A stretch of DNA of 64,000 bases from Undaria pinnatifida (GCA_012845835.1 JABAKD010000028.1:3566242-3630241); one strand, 5' to 3'. Shown: positions 10,300 through 22,740, counted from the first letter of the stretch. A program made the numbers and translations. The notes: generated by a model not told the origin, from the letters alone.

Positions 10300-11770
10300 C
10301 CATAAAAAATCAGTAGTGTGTTGCCAACCATTCCATCATGGATTCAACAATGTACCGCAAAACAAAACAAACAACAAAAAACGCTACGATATAGAGGTGC
10401 GCACCACTTTTTTTTTTCTGAGGTTTTCCCTCAAATTCCGGAGCTTATTAAGAACCTATCTCCGAAAAACTGACTTGCGAGAAAAAAAAAAAAAACCTGA
10501 TTGAACGCCGGATGAAAAACCCCCATCTGGCCTAAGGCGCACAACGAGAATGATGCGACAAAAAAGTGGCCTGTGATTTATTTTTTTCCGACGATTTTTG
10601 GGTTAAGGCAGAAAGTGATTTCGCCAGAAAACGGTATACCTCTGTTATTGTAGTACGGGTCGAGTGATCCCCGAGAAGCGACGAATAACGGCCCTCGAAA
10701 AAGCGACCCCCGTCGTACCGTAAATAGCTTTCGTCTTTCTTGTGTAAGTTCCAGCTAATAATCTGGTCCGATCTGCAACTAACTGTCTTAAGATTGAAAT
10801 ATATATGTGTCTCCACACCTTCTTAGCTCAAAGAAACGAAACGCTTGTATGATCCCCACCCGGTGTGTCTGAGGCGCCTGTTTTCGAAGGGGCGTGCGTG
10901 TGCGTGCGTGCGTGCGTGCATGCATGCATGCTGCTTCATGAAAACCATTTAGAATACTACCCACGTTTTTTCGGAGGGAAAACTAATCGGAATCAGTTTG
11001 TGGAAATAAATGGAGTTTACAGGGGAGAGATACATTTATTTTGTGCCCCCGCAGTTTTCTGATCTTTTGTTTATGTTGTTGTTGAAAATCATGAACGGCT
11101 TTTTGATGCTTGGTCGACATGAAGATTAGTCGTCGACGGAAATCGACGAGCGAGACGTCGCTTTTCGGGAAAAAAAAAAAACTATGAATTTTTCCGACCA
11201 AAACCAAGGCTACAGGTTGGGGAAGTCACTTTTGGGGCCATTTTTTTCTCAGTGGCTCGGCGGGGTCATTCGCGCGTGTGGCCCAGCTGTTCACATGCGC
11301 GGTCTGAAGCATTCTTGTGCTGCTAAATTTCGCGACATACATGTGAAAAGCTGCAGTGGAACGATAGGCCACGCTGCGCCGAAAACAACGCTTAATAAAC
11401 TCTCATTTTCCGTGGGGTGCGCGCAGAGTCGTTCGTGCGAGTGGCTCGAAAATCCAGGAGTGAAAGTGAGGGTACCCCCCCCCCCCCTACAATATATATA
11501 TCACTTTTCGTCTGAAACGGTTTCTGGCTTGGATGGGGCTCCCTCTTAACCCAGAAATCGTCGGAAATTGGCCGTTTCCTTGGCATGAGTCTTCTCGATG
11601 TGTACCTCGAGGGCCCCATGGGATTTTTCATCCGACCGGAGTCGTGTAGCAGCTTTTTTTTGTGACCCGGAGTTGGGTTTTGGGAGGGACATGTCTTGAG
11701 CTCCCGAATTGAGGGGTAGTATAATATGCAAAAAAAAACAAACAATAATGATGGTTGGGGTGCACCACCT
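10300..11770. repeat. Diverged family F copies in both orientations
   Basis: Inverted anchors (ACCCCCATCTGGCCTAAGGCGC near 10,515) and direct anchors (GGCCCCATGGGATTTTTCATCC near 11,610, followed by GGTTTTGGGAGGGACATGTC) mark at least two copies. GTGCGAGTGGCTC with GTGAAAGTGAGGGTACCCC near 11,435-11,480 is the first module. No gene is visible. Confidence 0.55.
10893..10930. repeat. (GTGC)n/(ATGC)n microsatellite
   Basis: A short GTGC tetranucleotide run that grades into ATGC. Confidence 0.9.
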
Positions 11771-12214
11771 CCTCTGTCGTAGTGTTAAGGAAATTAGTGG
11801 GGTATTAGTCCGTTTGACCACTTGCGAAAGCTTAACCAATAGCTTCATACCCAAACTACAAGCCCTATAACACTCTTCTTTCCCCCTGAAACGGCGGGAT
11901 AGCAGGCCGGCCGGATAATATACGGGCGGACCTGTCAATATCTTGTTTCATTTCCTGGGTATACTGGGGAGAGTAGTTTTCAAGTTCGCCATGGATGGGG
12001 AAAGTCTGAAAAAGTTTATTATGGTGGATGTGGGGCTCGAACCCACGACCCCAAAAAAACCATTGTCTGTCGACGACGCCATTTGTTAAGGTATTAGTGG
12101 GGCATTAGTCCGTTTGATCACTTGCAAAAGGTTAACCAATAGCTTACCCAAACTAAGCCTTATAATACTTTCCCCCCGTGAAACAGCGGGATAGCAGGTC
12201 GGCCGGATGTACGG

Positions 12215-12722
12215 ACTTTTCGTGCTTTTCTTGTCTCTTCTTTTTCTTTATTTTCCTTTTTCTTTTTCTTTTTTCGCTTTCTTCTCAACTTTTCTTTCCT
12301 TTCCTTTCTCTTCTCATTTGTTCTTTGTTTCTTTTTTTTCCAAAAGAAAATTTGACTTGCGTCTGTCGTGCGTATGCGTAATGATAGATACTACGTGTAA
12401 TATATACGTGGTAGTCTTTCTTGGGTGGCAAGCGCTATAGTCGGTTTTTCCAGGCGCGAGTAATGAGACGTATGCACCAGGTATAGTCTTTGCACATCGC
12501 AGACTGACTCCCGATTTCACTTTCATATGTTTCTGGTCTTGAAAGCATGAATTGCATCAGATGTGATATACCAGGTATGCGTGTACCACCTTGGGTTGTT
12601 TGTGTTTTTTCCCTAGGGTATTCCTCAGATCCAGAGTGACTGCTGGAGCCTGTCCTGTGATCACGGACTTGATTATGCGAGTTACCGGTAATGTGAGAAC
12701 AACAACAACAACAACAACAACA
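12215..12722 (+). mobile_element. (AAC)n-tailed retroposon nested in the TRIM array
   Basis: This 508-bp insertion splits one TRIM internal domain. ACGG occurs on both sides (12,211-12,214 and 12,723-12,726), and intact monomers read straight through GGATGTACGGGCGGACC at the same place. It starts with a long pyrimidine tract (about 12,215-12,350) and contains GTCCTGTGATCACGGACTTG and ATTATGCGAG near its end. It finishes ATGTGAG followed by (AAC)9. Related copies lie at 37,397-37,690 and 43,909-44,400. It has no coding capacity. The 3' microsatellite tail suggests retroposition by a LINE. Confidence 0.82.
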
Positions 12723-12885
12723 ACGGGCGGACCTGTCAATTATCCACGCCGTTTCATTTCCTGGGTATACCCGGGAGAGTATTTTTCAAGTTTGCCATGG
12801 AGAAAATCTGAAAAAGTTTATTATAGGTGGATGTGGGATTCGAACCCACGACCCAAAAAAACCATGGTCTGTCGACGACGCCACT

Positions 12886-15800
12886 TGTTAAGGAATTAGT
12901 GGGGTATTAGTCCGTTTGACCACTTGCAAAAGGTTGACCAGTAGCTTCCTACCCAAACTAAGCCTTACAACACTCTTCCCCCCTGAAACGGCGGGATAGC
13001 AGGTCGGCCGGATGTACGGGCGGACCTGTCCATACATCCAATCCTGGGTATACCGGGGAGAGGATTTTTCAAGTTCGACAATTGGGAAAGTCTGAAAAAG
13101 TTTATTATGGTGGATGTGGGATTTGAACTCACGACCCAAAAAACCCATGGTTTGTCGACGACGCCATTTGTTAAGAACTATTAATAGTGGGGTATTAGTC
13201 CGTTTGACCACTTGCTAAAGGTTAACCAATAGCTTACCCAAACTAACCCTTATAACACTCTTCCCTCCTGAAACGGCGGGATAGCAGGTCGGCCGGATGT
13301 ACGGGCGGACCTGTCAATTATCCAAGCCGTTTCATTTCCTGGGTATACCCGGGAGAGTATTTTTCAAGTTTGCCATGGAGAAAATCTGAAAAAGTTTATT
13401 ATAGGTGGATGTGGGATTCGAACCCACGACCCAAAAAAACCATGGTCTGTCGACGACGCCACTTGTTAAGGAATTAGTGGGGTATTAGTCCGTTTGACCA
13501 CTTGCAAAAGGTTGACCAGTAGCTTCCTACCCAAACTAAGCCTTACAACACTCTTCCCCCCTGAAACGGCGGGATAGCAGGTCGGCCGGATGTACGGGCG
13601 GACCTGTCCATACATCCAATCCTGGGTATACCGGGGAGAGGATTTTTCAAGTTCGACAATTGGGAAAGTCTGAAAAAGTTTATTATGGTGGATGTGGGAT
13701 TTGAACTCACGACCCAAAAAACCCATGGTTTGTCGACGACGCCATTTGTTAAGAACTATTAATAGTGGGGTATTAGTCCGTTTGACCACTTGCTAAAGGT
13801 TAACCAATAGCTTACCCAAACTAACCCTTATAACACTCTTCCCTCCTGAAACGGCGGGATAGCAGGTCGGCCGGATGTACGGGCGGACCTGTCAATTATC
13901 CAAGCCGTTTCATTTCCTGGGTATACCCGGGAGAGTATTTTTCAAGTTTGCCATGGAGAAAATCTGAAAAAGTTTATTATAGGTGGATGTGGGATTCGAA
14001 CCCACGACCCAAAAAAAACATGGTCTGTCGACGACGCCACTTGTTAAGGAATTAGTGGGGTATTAGTCCGTTTGACCACTTGCAAAAGGTTGACCAGTAG
14101 CTTCCTACCCAAACTAAGCCTTACAACACTCTTCCCCCCTGAAACGGCGGGATAGCAGGTCGGCCGGATGTACGGGCGGACCTGTCCATACATCCAATCC
14201 TGGGTATACCGGGGAGAGGATTTTTCAAGTTCGACAATTGGGAAAGTCTGAAAAAGTTTATTATGGTGGATGTGGGATTTGAACTCACGACCCAAAAAAC
14301 CCATGGTTTGTCGACGACGCCATTTGTTAAGAACTATTAATAGTGGGGTATTAGTCCGTTTGACCACTTGCTAAAGGTTAACCAATAGCTTACCCAAACT
14401 AACCCTTATAACACTCTTCCCTCCTGAAACGGCGGGATAGCAGGTCGGCCGGATGTACGGGCGGACCTGTCAATTATCCAAGCCGTTTCATTTCCTGGGT
14501 ATACCCGGGAGAGTATTTTTCAAGTTTGCCATGGAGAAAATCTGAAAAAGTTTATTATAGGTGGATGTGGGATTCGAACCCACGACCCAAAAAAACCATG
14601 GTCTGTCGACGACGCCACTTGTTAAGGAATTAGTGGGGTATTAGTCCGTTTGACCACTTGCAAAAGGTTGACCAGTAGCTTCCTACCCAAACTAAGCCTT
14701 ACAACACTCTTCCCCCCTGAAACGGCGGGATAGCAGGTCGGCCGGATGTACGGGCGGACCTGTCCATACATCCAATCCTGGGTATACCGGGGAGAGGATT
14801 TTTCAAGTTCGACAATTGGGAAAGTCTGAAAAAGTTTATTATGGTGGATGTGGGATTTGAACTCACGACCCAAAAAACCCATGGTTTGTCGACGACGCCA
14901 TTTGTTAAGAACTATTAATAGTGGGGTATTAGTCCGTTTGACCACTTGCTAAAGGTTAACCAATAGCTTACCCAAACTAACCCTTATAACACTCTTCCCT
15001 CCTGAAACGGCGGGATAGCAGGTCGGCCGGATGTACGGGCGGACCTGTCAATTATCCAAGCCGTTTCATTTCCTGGGTATACCCGGGAGAGTATTTTTCA
15101 AGTTTGCCATGGAGAAAATCTGAAAAAGTTTATTATAGGTGGATGTGGGATTCGAACCCACGACCCAAAAAAACCATGGTCTGTCGACGACGCCACTTGT
15201 TAAGGAATTAGTGGGGTATTAGTCCGTTTGACCACTTGCAAAAGGTTGACCAGTAGCTTCCTACCCAAACTAAGCCTTACAACACTCTTCCCCCCTGAAA
15301 CGGCGGGATAGCAGGTCGGCCGGATGTACGGGCGGACCTGTCCATACATCCAATCCTGGGTATACCGGGGAGAGGATTTTTCAAGTTCGACAATTGGGAA
15401 AGTCTGAAAAAGTTTATTATGGTGGATGTGGGATTTGAACTCACGACCCAAAAAACCCATGGTTTGTCGACGACGCCATTTGTTAAGAACTATTAATAGT
15501 GGGGTATTAGTCCGTTTGACCACTTGCTAAAGGTTAACCAATAGCTTACCCAAACTAACCCTTATAACACTCTTCCCTCCTGAAACGGCGGGATAGCAGG
15601 TCGGCCGGATGTACGGGCGGACCTGTCAATTATCCAAGCCGTTTCATTTCCTGGGTATACCCGGGAGAGTATTTTTCAAGTTTGCCATGGAGAAAATCTG
15701 AAAAAGTTTATTATAGGTGGATGTGGGATTCGAACCCACGACCCAAAAAAAACATGGTCTGTCGACGACGCCACTTGTTAAGGAATTAGTGGGGTATTAG

Positions 15801-18088
15801 TCCGTTTGACCACTTGCAAAAGGTTGACCAGTAGCTTCCTACCCAAACTAAGCCTTACAACACTCTTCCCCCCTGAAACGGCGGGATAGCAGGTCGGCCG
15901 GATGTACGGGCGGACCTGTCCATACATCCAATCCTGGGTATACCGGGGAGAGGATTTTTCAAGTTCGACAATTGGGAAAGTCTGAAAAAGTTTATTATGG
16001 TGGATGTGGGATTTGAACTCACGACCCAAAAAACCCATGGTTTGTCGACGACGCCATTTGTTAAGAACTATTAATAGTGGGGTATTAGTCCGTTTGACCA
16101 CTTGCTAAAGGTTAACCAATAGCTTACCCAAACTAACCCTTATAACACTCTTCCCTCCTGAAACGGCGGGATAGCAGGTCGGCCGGATGTACGGGCGGAC
16201 CTGTCAATTATCCAAGCCGTTTCATTTCCTGGGTATACCCGGGAGAGTATTTTTCAAGTTTGCCATGGAGAAAATCTGAAAAAGTTTATTATAGGTGGAT
16301 GTGGGATTCGAACCCACGACCCAAAAAAACCATGGTCTGTCGACGACGCCACTTGTTAAGGAATTAGTGGGGTATTAGTCCGTTTGACCACTTGCAAAAG
16401 GTTGACCAGTAGCTTCCTACCCAAACTAAGCCTTACAACACTCTTCCCCCCTGAAACGGCGGGATAGCAGGTCGGCCGGATGTACGGGCGGACCTGTCCA
16501 TACATCCAATCCTGGGTATACCGGGGAGAGGATTTTTCAAGTTCGACAATTGGGAAAGTCTGAAAAAGTTTATTATGGTGGATGTGGGATTTGAACTCAC
16601 GACCCAAAAAACCCATGGTTTGTCGACGACGCCATTTGTTAAGAACTATTAATAGTGGGGTATTAGTCCGTTTGACCACTTGCTAAAGGTTAACCAATAG
16701 CTTACCCAAACTAACCCTTATAACACTCTTCCCTCCTGAAACGGCGGGATAGCAGGTCGGCCGGATGTACGGGCGGACCTGTCAATTATCCAAGCCGTTT
16801 CATTTCCTGGGTATACCCGGGAGAGTATTTTTCAAGTTTGCCATGGAGAAAATCTGAAAAAGTTTATTATAGGTGGATGTGGGATTCGAACCCACGACCC
16901 AAAAAAAACATGGTCTGTCGACGACGCCACTTGTTAAGGAATTAGTGGGGTATTAGTCCGTTTGACCACTTGCAAAAGGTTGACCAGTAGCTTCCTACCC
17001 AAACTAAGCCTTACAACACTCTTCCCCCCTGAAACGGCGGGATAGCAGGTCGGCCGGATGTACGGGCGGACCTGTCCATACATCCAATCCTGGGTATACC
17101 GGGGAGAGGATTTTTCAAGTTCGACAATTGGGAAAGTCTGAAAAAGTTTATTATGGTGGATGTGGGATTTGAACTCACGACCCAAAAAACCCATGGTTTG
17201 TCGACGACGCCATTTGTTAAGAACTATTAATAGTGGGGTATTAGTCCGTTTGACCACTTGCTAAAGGTTAACCAATAGCTTACCCAAACTAACCCTTATA
17301 ACACTCTTCCCTCCTGAAACGGCGGGATAGCAGGTCGGCCGGATGTACGGGCGGACCTGTCAATTATCCAAGCCGTTTCATTTCCTGGGTATACCCGGGA
17401 GAGTATTTTTCAAGTTTGCCATGGAGAAAATCTGAAAAAGTTTATTATAGGTGGATGTGGGATTCGAACCCACGACCCAAAAAAACCATGGTCTGTCGAC
17501 GACGCCACTTGTTAAGGAATTAGTGGGGTATTAGTCCGTTTGACCACTTGCAAAAGGTTGACCAGTAGCTTCCTACCCAAACTAAGCCTTACAACACTCT
17601 TCCCCCCTGAAACGGCGGGATAGCAGGTCGGCCGGATGTACGGGCGGACCTGTCCATACATCCAATCCTGGGTATACCGGGGAGAGGATTTTTCAAGTTC
17701 GACAATTGGGAAAGTCTGAAAAAGTTTATTATGGTGGATGTGGGATTTGAACTCACGACCCAAAAAACCCATGGTTTGTCGACGACGCCATTTGTTAAGA
17801 ACTATTAATAGTGGGGTATTAGTCCGTTTGACCACTTGCTAAAGGTTAACCAATAGCTTACCCAAACTAACCCTTATAACACTCTTCCCTCCTGAAACGG
17901 CGGGATAGCAGGTCGGCCGGATGTACGGGCGGACCTGTCAATTATCCAAGCCGTTTCATTCCTGGGTATACCGGGGAGAGGATTTTTCAAGTTCGACAAT
18001 TGGGAAATCTGAAAAAGTTTATTATTATGGTGGATGTCGGGCTCGAACCCACGACCCAAAATACCCATGGTCTGTCGACGACGCCATT
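12886..18088 (-). repeat. 578-bp dimeric higher-order repeat, nine periods
   Basis: Within the TRIM-like array two diverged monomers (about 283-285 and 293-295 bp) alternate, giving a 578-bp period repeated nine times with almost no differences. One visible variant is an A in place of a C after the A-run before CATGG. In order along the plus strand from 12,861 the copies read C, C, A, C, C, A, C, A, C. Such near identity means recent expansion or homogenisation, or a collapsed or duplicated assembly. Confidence 0.9.
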
Positions 18089-18184
18089 TGTTTAGGAATT
18101 ATTATAGTGGGGTATTGCCCCGTTTGACCACTTGCAAAAGGTTGACCAATAGCTTCTTACCCAAACTAAGCCTTATAACAGTAG

Positions 18185-19130
18185 CACGCTTTTTTTTTCC
18201 CCCGAAAAATGAATGTGTTGATTAATGTCCTCCAACCAGATATGCATGTATGTACCATTCACCACTTTTTTTTCTTGCAACTTTTTTTTTTTTCTTTTAT
18301 CCTCCGGCGGGTAGGGCAAAATACAGCTTAATTAAGCTCACCACACTTCCACGTATTTTCATACGCGTCGTCTGTCGATTTAACTCGGTTGCTTTCGCAA
18401 CTAAACGCTAGCTGGCGCACCCTTCGGATCCCACTGTAGCGATAGCGTGAGCTAACCCTATCAGCGGTCCTCGTTACAACCCCGGCAGCGCAAGCTGCCG
18501 TCAACGTTCCCCCAATTTAAGAGCTTAAGACATGCCCTTCTTTTAACCCAAAACACAGATTTGGAGAAGAATGAAGAAAAAAAATGCTTACACCCTGGGT
18601 GAAAAAACCCATGGCCTAGGTATACAACGAAAATTATGCAAAATAAAAAAATGGCCTGTTGTTTCCGACGATTTTGGCGTAAGAGGGAGCCCCGTCAGCC
18701 AGAAACCATTTCAGACGAAAACTGCTACCTCCATCATCTCGTAGCATTGGTCTTGGTGGTGGGGGGTATACAGAGCAGAGCTCCTCAAAAATCTGTTGAG
18801 GAACCTCGCACAAGAAACAAAAAATATGGCGTGTGCACACATAACTTTACCGCTTCTGAGCTAAAAGTTCCTGACGTATGCTACGATATACCAGGTAGTT
18901 GAAAAGTAGCACCTTTCGTGTTAAAAGCTTCGGTACTTAAGTGTATATGTCTGGATGTGACGGGGCTTCTTAACGCGCAAAATCGTTGGAATTTCACGAT
19001 TTTTTTTTTTTTTGGGAGGGGGGGGGTTATAATTCCCTTGTATCTCTAGACCAGAAGGGACTTTTCATCCACGGGGTACATAGCGTTGTTTTTTTTTTGG
19101 AGCCTCGGGTCCCTAAGAACTCCTCTATCT
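18185..19130. repeat. Family F copies and homopolymers
   Basis: ACCCATGGCCTAGGTATACAACG near 18,607 is an inverted family F anchor, and GACGGGGCTTCTTAACGCGC near 18,959 is a direct third-module start. T-runs and G-runs interrupt it. No gene is visible. Confidence 0.5.
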
Positions 19131-19430
19131 AGCGTCGTCGGGAATCTCAGAAAAAAATGGTGCAACACAATATAAAATGCTCTGGTAGATACCCCAACAT
19201 AGCCAAGGGGCGTCCCTGAGAGATGCTTCCGAGTGATCGACGTGGAACCTCTCGTCAAGCTGCACATTGTCGCGAGTGGCGGACACATGGCTCATCCAAC
19301 GGTAGAGGGGTTTGTGCAGTTTTTGGAGGTTGACTAGAGTGTTCTCACCCCTTCTGACCGGTTGAGCTAACACTCAAAAGGGTGGAACCATCTCGGTTAG
19401 CGGGTGCTATTCTATAAAAGGATAGGTTGA
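19131..19430. other. Unassigned stretch
   Basis: CTTCTGACCGGTTGAGCT near 19,350 recurs as TTTCTGACCGGCTGAGCTC near 53,995, so part of it is dispersed repeat. It resembles no tRNA fold. Confidence 0.35.
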
Positions 19431-19920
19431 TGTGTTTATTAGACCAATGCTACGATGATAGCAGAGGTACCGCTTTTTCATCGAAAAAAAAAAAATGTTT
19501 TCTGAATGACGCGGCTCCCTTCACCCAAAATCGTCAGAAAAAAAGAAAAAATACGACAGGCTATTTTTTTTTTTGCGTGATTCTCGTTGTGCACCTACAG
19601 GCCATGGGATTTTTTCATCCGAGATCAAAGCAGTTTTGCTTTTGACCCAGACTACGGTAGGGGGGTCCCCTTTTGGGCCTTATATTTCAGTGGCTAGGGG
19701 CCACTCGTGCGAGTAATCCCTTTGTTCCTTTGCGATCTTAGGTTTTCTTCATGTTTTATATCGACGAAGTCAATCCGCAATGAATGCAATGGTCATCTAA
19801 GCTGCGCCAAAACAACTGTCTAAACCATTTTCATCCGTGAGGTACAGAGCTACTCGTGCGAGTGGCTCAAACAAACCAGTGAAGATGGGGGTAGCCCCCC
19901 TACCGTAGCCTTGGTCTTTT
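19431..19920 (+). repeat. Family F copy
   Basis: TGCTACGATGATAGCAGAGGTACC, CACCCAAAATCGTCAG, GGCCATGGGATTTTTTCATCC and GATCAAAGCAGTTTTG appear in family order. CCACTCGTGCGAGT and CTCGTGCGAGTGGCTC mark first modules at 19,695 and 19,853. Confidence 0.65.
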
Positions 19921-19989
19921 CTCCAAATTGGTTGACCCTCTATCGTCAGCACGCGTCGTTTTTTTTACCATAGTGCATAGAAACACGTT

Positions 19990-20115
19990 GGTCAAAAGTG
20001 GGTTGCGCGAACAAATTAATGAATGCCCCTTCGAAATCATGTTTAGGTTGAGCTCGTCACCAAGTGTAAGGAGCTCAGAAACTTCTTGGAAACTTCTGCG
20101 GCACCCCAAGCGTGG
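19990..20115 (+). repeat. Dispersed repeat, family G
   Basis: GGTTGCGCGAAC through AACTTCTGCGGCACCCCAAGCGTGGGATGAC matches 54,090-54,210 and 6,370-6,505. Confidence 0.6.
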
Positions 20116-20129
20116 GATGACCCAAACAT

Positions 20130-21760
20130 GGTACCCTGATGCACAAAAAATATCCAGCACATCATACGTACCCAGTCGGCCGTACGTTCCCTCCCCTCTC
20201 TGGTATGCGTGTGATTTCCTATCATTATCAGCCGTTCGTTCCAAGAGGGCGGTTCACTGGACGGGTCAAACCTCCGGGGTCGGGTCTGACCAGCACCATA
20301 GAGAGACCACTGCTGTTACATACTTGCCTCCATTAAGATCGAAAACATTTTTGACATATTGTCAAGAACATACAGGACACGCGCCACGTATTTGCTCGCG
20401 TGCGCCCATGCTTTTTTTTCCATCTACCGTGACTTTATTACGTGCGGGGGTCAAAACTTTGCGAGCAAGGCGCTCGTTCGCCATCAAGCGCGCGCGCGGT
20501 ATGCCTCCGAAAGGACCGGTCCAATAATAGTATCAGGTACACGACACTCAAGGGTGTTGCTCGCCGCCAAAGACGTGCAACACCACCACAACGCAACAAA
20601 ATCAGGCAAATGCAAAACTACCAGGCAGACAACACACATACTACATAATAACTTTGCATGTTTTTAGTATGCACAGCACAAAAGAAACTGCAAACCATCC
20701 CAGAATGAACCAAACAAACAATCAATAAAAAAAACACGCGAACAAAAAGCAGGCCAAAAAAAATCGGAAACAAAAATAGCAGGCGGAACAGCACACAACA
20801 CATATAACCGCAAAATAAACGACCAGTCAGAAAAAAAGGGGCACTGATTGGGGGAGCCAACAACACTGGCCGAGCACAGCACAAAATGACAATGACTCTT
20901 CACCTCCTCGAAAGAAAACTTCGTTTGCACAGTGTGCTGTACGGAGCAGACCCGGAAATCTATAAAACGACGCCAACTCGCGCAATAGACAAACAAAATA
21001 CAACCAGACGAACAACTTTGCACACCACCCTAGCAATGGTCGACGCTAGGACCACGGGTAGGCAGGACCCCCGCCGTTTCGTCGACACAAGTAGGCAAAA
21101 AGGCAAGAGCTTCTTGAAGCACCTTCTGCAAAAGGCCATACACGACCGCAAAATCCACAGAACGTCTATTAATAGGCCAAACCCAGACGGCAGTCTTTGG
21201 AAGCGCACCTTTTCCAACACTACAAAAATCACGCCAAGCTCACCGAACGTGCGTAACTAAATCTGCACGTTGTGTGATATTTTGACGTCCCAAAAGGCGT
21301 TCAGAAGGTCTTCCTTTTGCCCACATTTTACCGAAACGGGGGGGGGGGGGGGGGTCCCGCCCACCGGGTGACAAGCACCAACCAAGAAAATCGCGCGTGC
21401 CACCGGTCAACGTCGTGATACCAGCAGAAATATGTACGAAACAAAACTTGTAAAAAAGCGAACCTATCCTCACAAACCTACAGGAAACAAAATACAAAGT
21501 ACAAAAAAGGTATAAAAGCAAACTCTGTCGAAGTTTAAAGCGAACTCTGTCGAAGTTTGCAAGGAAATCACGCGACAGCTCTCACTGACACGACCTCAGA
21601 ACGGAAAAACCAGCACACACTATCATCGCCTTGTGGGATGAAGCAAATCGCTTCGCAACACGCGCCTGTCAGCGGGCGAAACTATACCCATGCCGAACCC
21701 ATACCGTCTTTTTATCGGCAATATCTTCCTCCTCCCAAATGCCGGCAAACGCGTACCTGC
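20130..21760. other. Unassigned stretch of 1.6 kb
   Basis: The longest plus-strand frames (19,928-20,527 and 20,886-21,260) show no domain, motif or compositional sign of a real protein, and equally long frames run opposite. The stretch is rich in CAAAACA and ACACA. I see no gene. Confidence 0.4.
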
Positions 21761-21767
21761 AACTCAT

Positions 21768-22030
21768 ACCGCTGATTTTTGGCGTAAGGCTTCCTCCAAA
21801 CTGCAGACAAGATGCAGACAAACGCGTACCTGCAACTCATACCGCTGATTATTGGCTCAAGGCTTCCTCCAAACTGCAGACAAGAGGGGCGCAACTACAA
21901 CACATACCGCTGATTATTGGCTCAAGGCTTCCTCCAAACTGCAGACAAGAGGGGCGCAACTACAACTAGTACCGCTGATTAACGGCAAAAGCTGCCTCCA
22001 AAATGCACACGACGCGCGTACCTACTATTA
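21768..22030. repeat. 65-bp tandem repeat, about four units
   Basis: ACCGCTGATT starts at 21,768, 21,841, 21,906 and 21,971. The last two steps are exactly 65 bp and the first is 73 bp. Each unit contains CTTCCTCCAAACTGCAGACAAG. Confidence 0.9.
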
Positions 22031-22059
22031 TCCATTCCAATGACAGCATCAAGATCGCA

Positions 22060-22740
22060 TACACCTGTGCACAAGATTCAGTCGCATAAGAAAGAAACCT
22101 CCCCAAAGCAAGATTCGGTCACACAAAGCGAGATTCAGACGAAAGCACCTCTCGAAAACCAGATTAATTCGCATAACAAACCTGCCCGAAACAAGATTCA
22201 CTCGCATAACAAAATCTGTCCAATTCAAAAGATTCAATCCAACTGAACCTGCCCAATACAAGATTCAATCGTATAAGAAAAACGTCCAAAACAAGATTCA
22301 GTCGCACAAGAACCCTGCCCAAAACAATATTAACATTCAGTCACATAAAACAGATTTAGGCCAAAAAACCTGTCGAAAACAAGGTTAATTCGCATAACAA
22401 ACCTGTCGAAAACAAGACCCAGTCGCATAGGAAAATATTCCCAAAACTAGATTCTGTCGCAAAAGAAACCTGCCCGAAACAACACTCAGTTGCACAAGAA
22501 ACTTGCCCAAAACAACGTTCAGTCGTGTAAGAAACCTGCCCAAAAATAAGACTGAGTCCCATAGCACAAGATTCAGACGAATGGACCTGTCGAGAACAAG
22601 ATTCGCTCGCATAAGAAAATCAGTCCAAAACAAGAACGAGCCGCAAAAGCAACCTGCCCAAAACAAGATTCAATCGTACTAGGAAACTGTCTACAACAAG
22701 GTACAGTTGCATAAACTTGCCCAAAACAAGGTTAAAGGGC
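22060..22740. repeat. About 34-bp tandem repeat, 18-20 units
   Basis: Diverged units of the form AACAAGATTCAGTCGCATAAGAAACCTGCCCAA run for about 680 bp, with spacing of 33-37 bp. Sequence drift suggests an old satellite. Minus-strand frames with repeated FWTGFL-like blocks are translations of it. Confidence 0.9.

Larger units (their letters stand above)
11783..18180 (-). mobile_element. Tandem array of TRIM-like LTR element, [LTR-internal]20-LTR
   Basis: On the minus strand the array reads LTR, internal, LTR and so on, with 21 LTR copies (84-92 bp, TGTTATAAGG...CCTTAACA or close variants) and 20 internal domains of about 200 bp. LTRs start on the plus strand (as TGTTAAGG or variants) at 11,783, 12,084, 12,886 and 13,169, then every 578 bp for both series to 17,510 and 17,793, and last at 18,089. 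Each internal domain ends in a purine tract such as AGGGGGGAAGAG directly before the next LTR. The whole array is flanked by one 4-bp duplication, GTAG (11,779-11,782 and 18,181-18,184). This fits one insertion that grew in place by unequal LTR recombination. The element is non-coding. The repeated 107-codon minus-strand frame is a by-product. Confidence 0.88.

Noticed and set aside
12837-12883. A functional tRNA gene at the GGATTCGAACC motifs
   Set aside because: Only the T-arm and 3' acceptor-like part is convincing; no matching 5' acceptor strand or cloverleaf forms.
12888-17835. Nine identical 107-codon minus-strand frames starting MVKRTNTPLL
   Set aside because: They span LTR and internal parts of the TRIM-like array, include LTR and purine-tract sequence in translation and match no protein family. 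They are by-products of a non-coding repeat.
11783-18180. Reading the array as a CRISPR-like or bacterial repeat system
   Set aside because: The repeat and between-repeat parts are both repeated, unit length is about 289 bp and the context is eukaryotic.
19928-20527. 199-codon plus-strand frame as a gene
   Set aside because: Its start overlaps family F and family G repeats, no domain is visible and competing frames of similar length run on the other strand.
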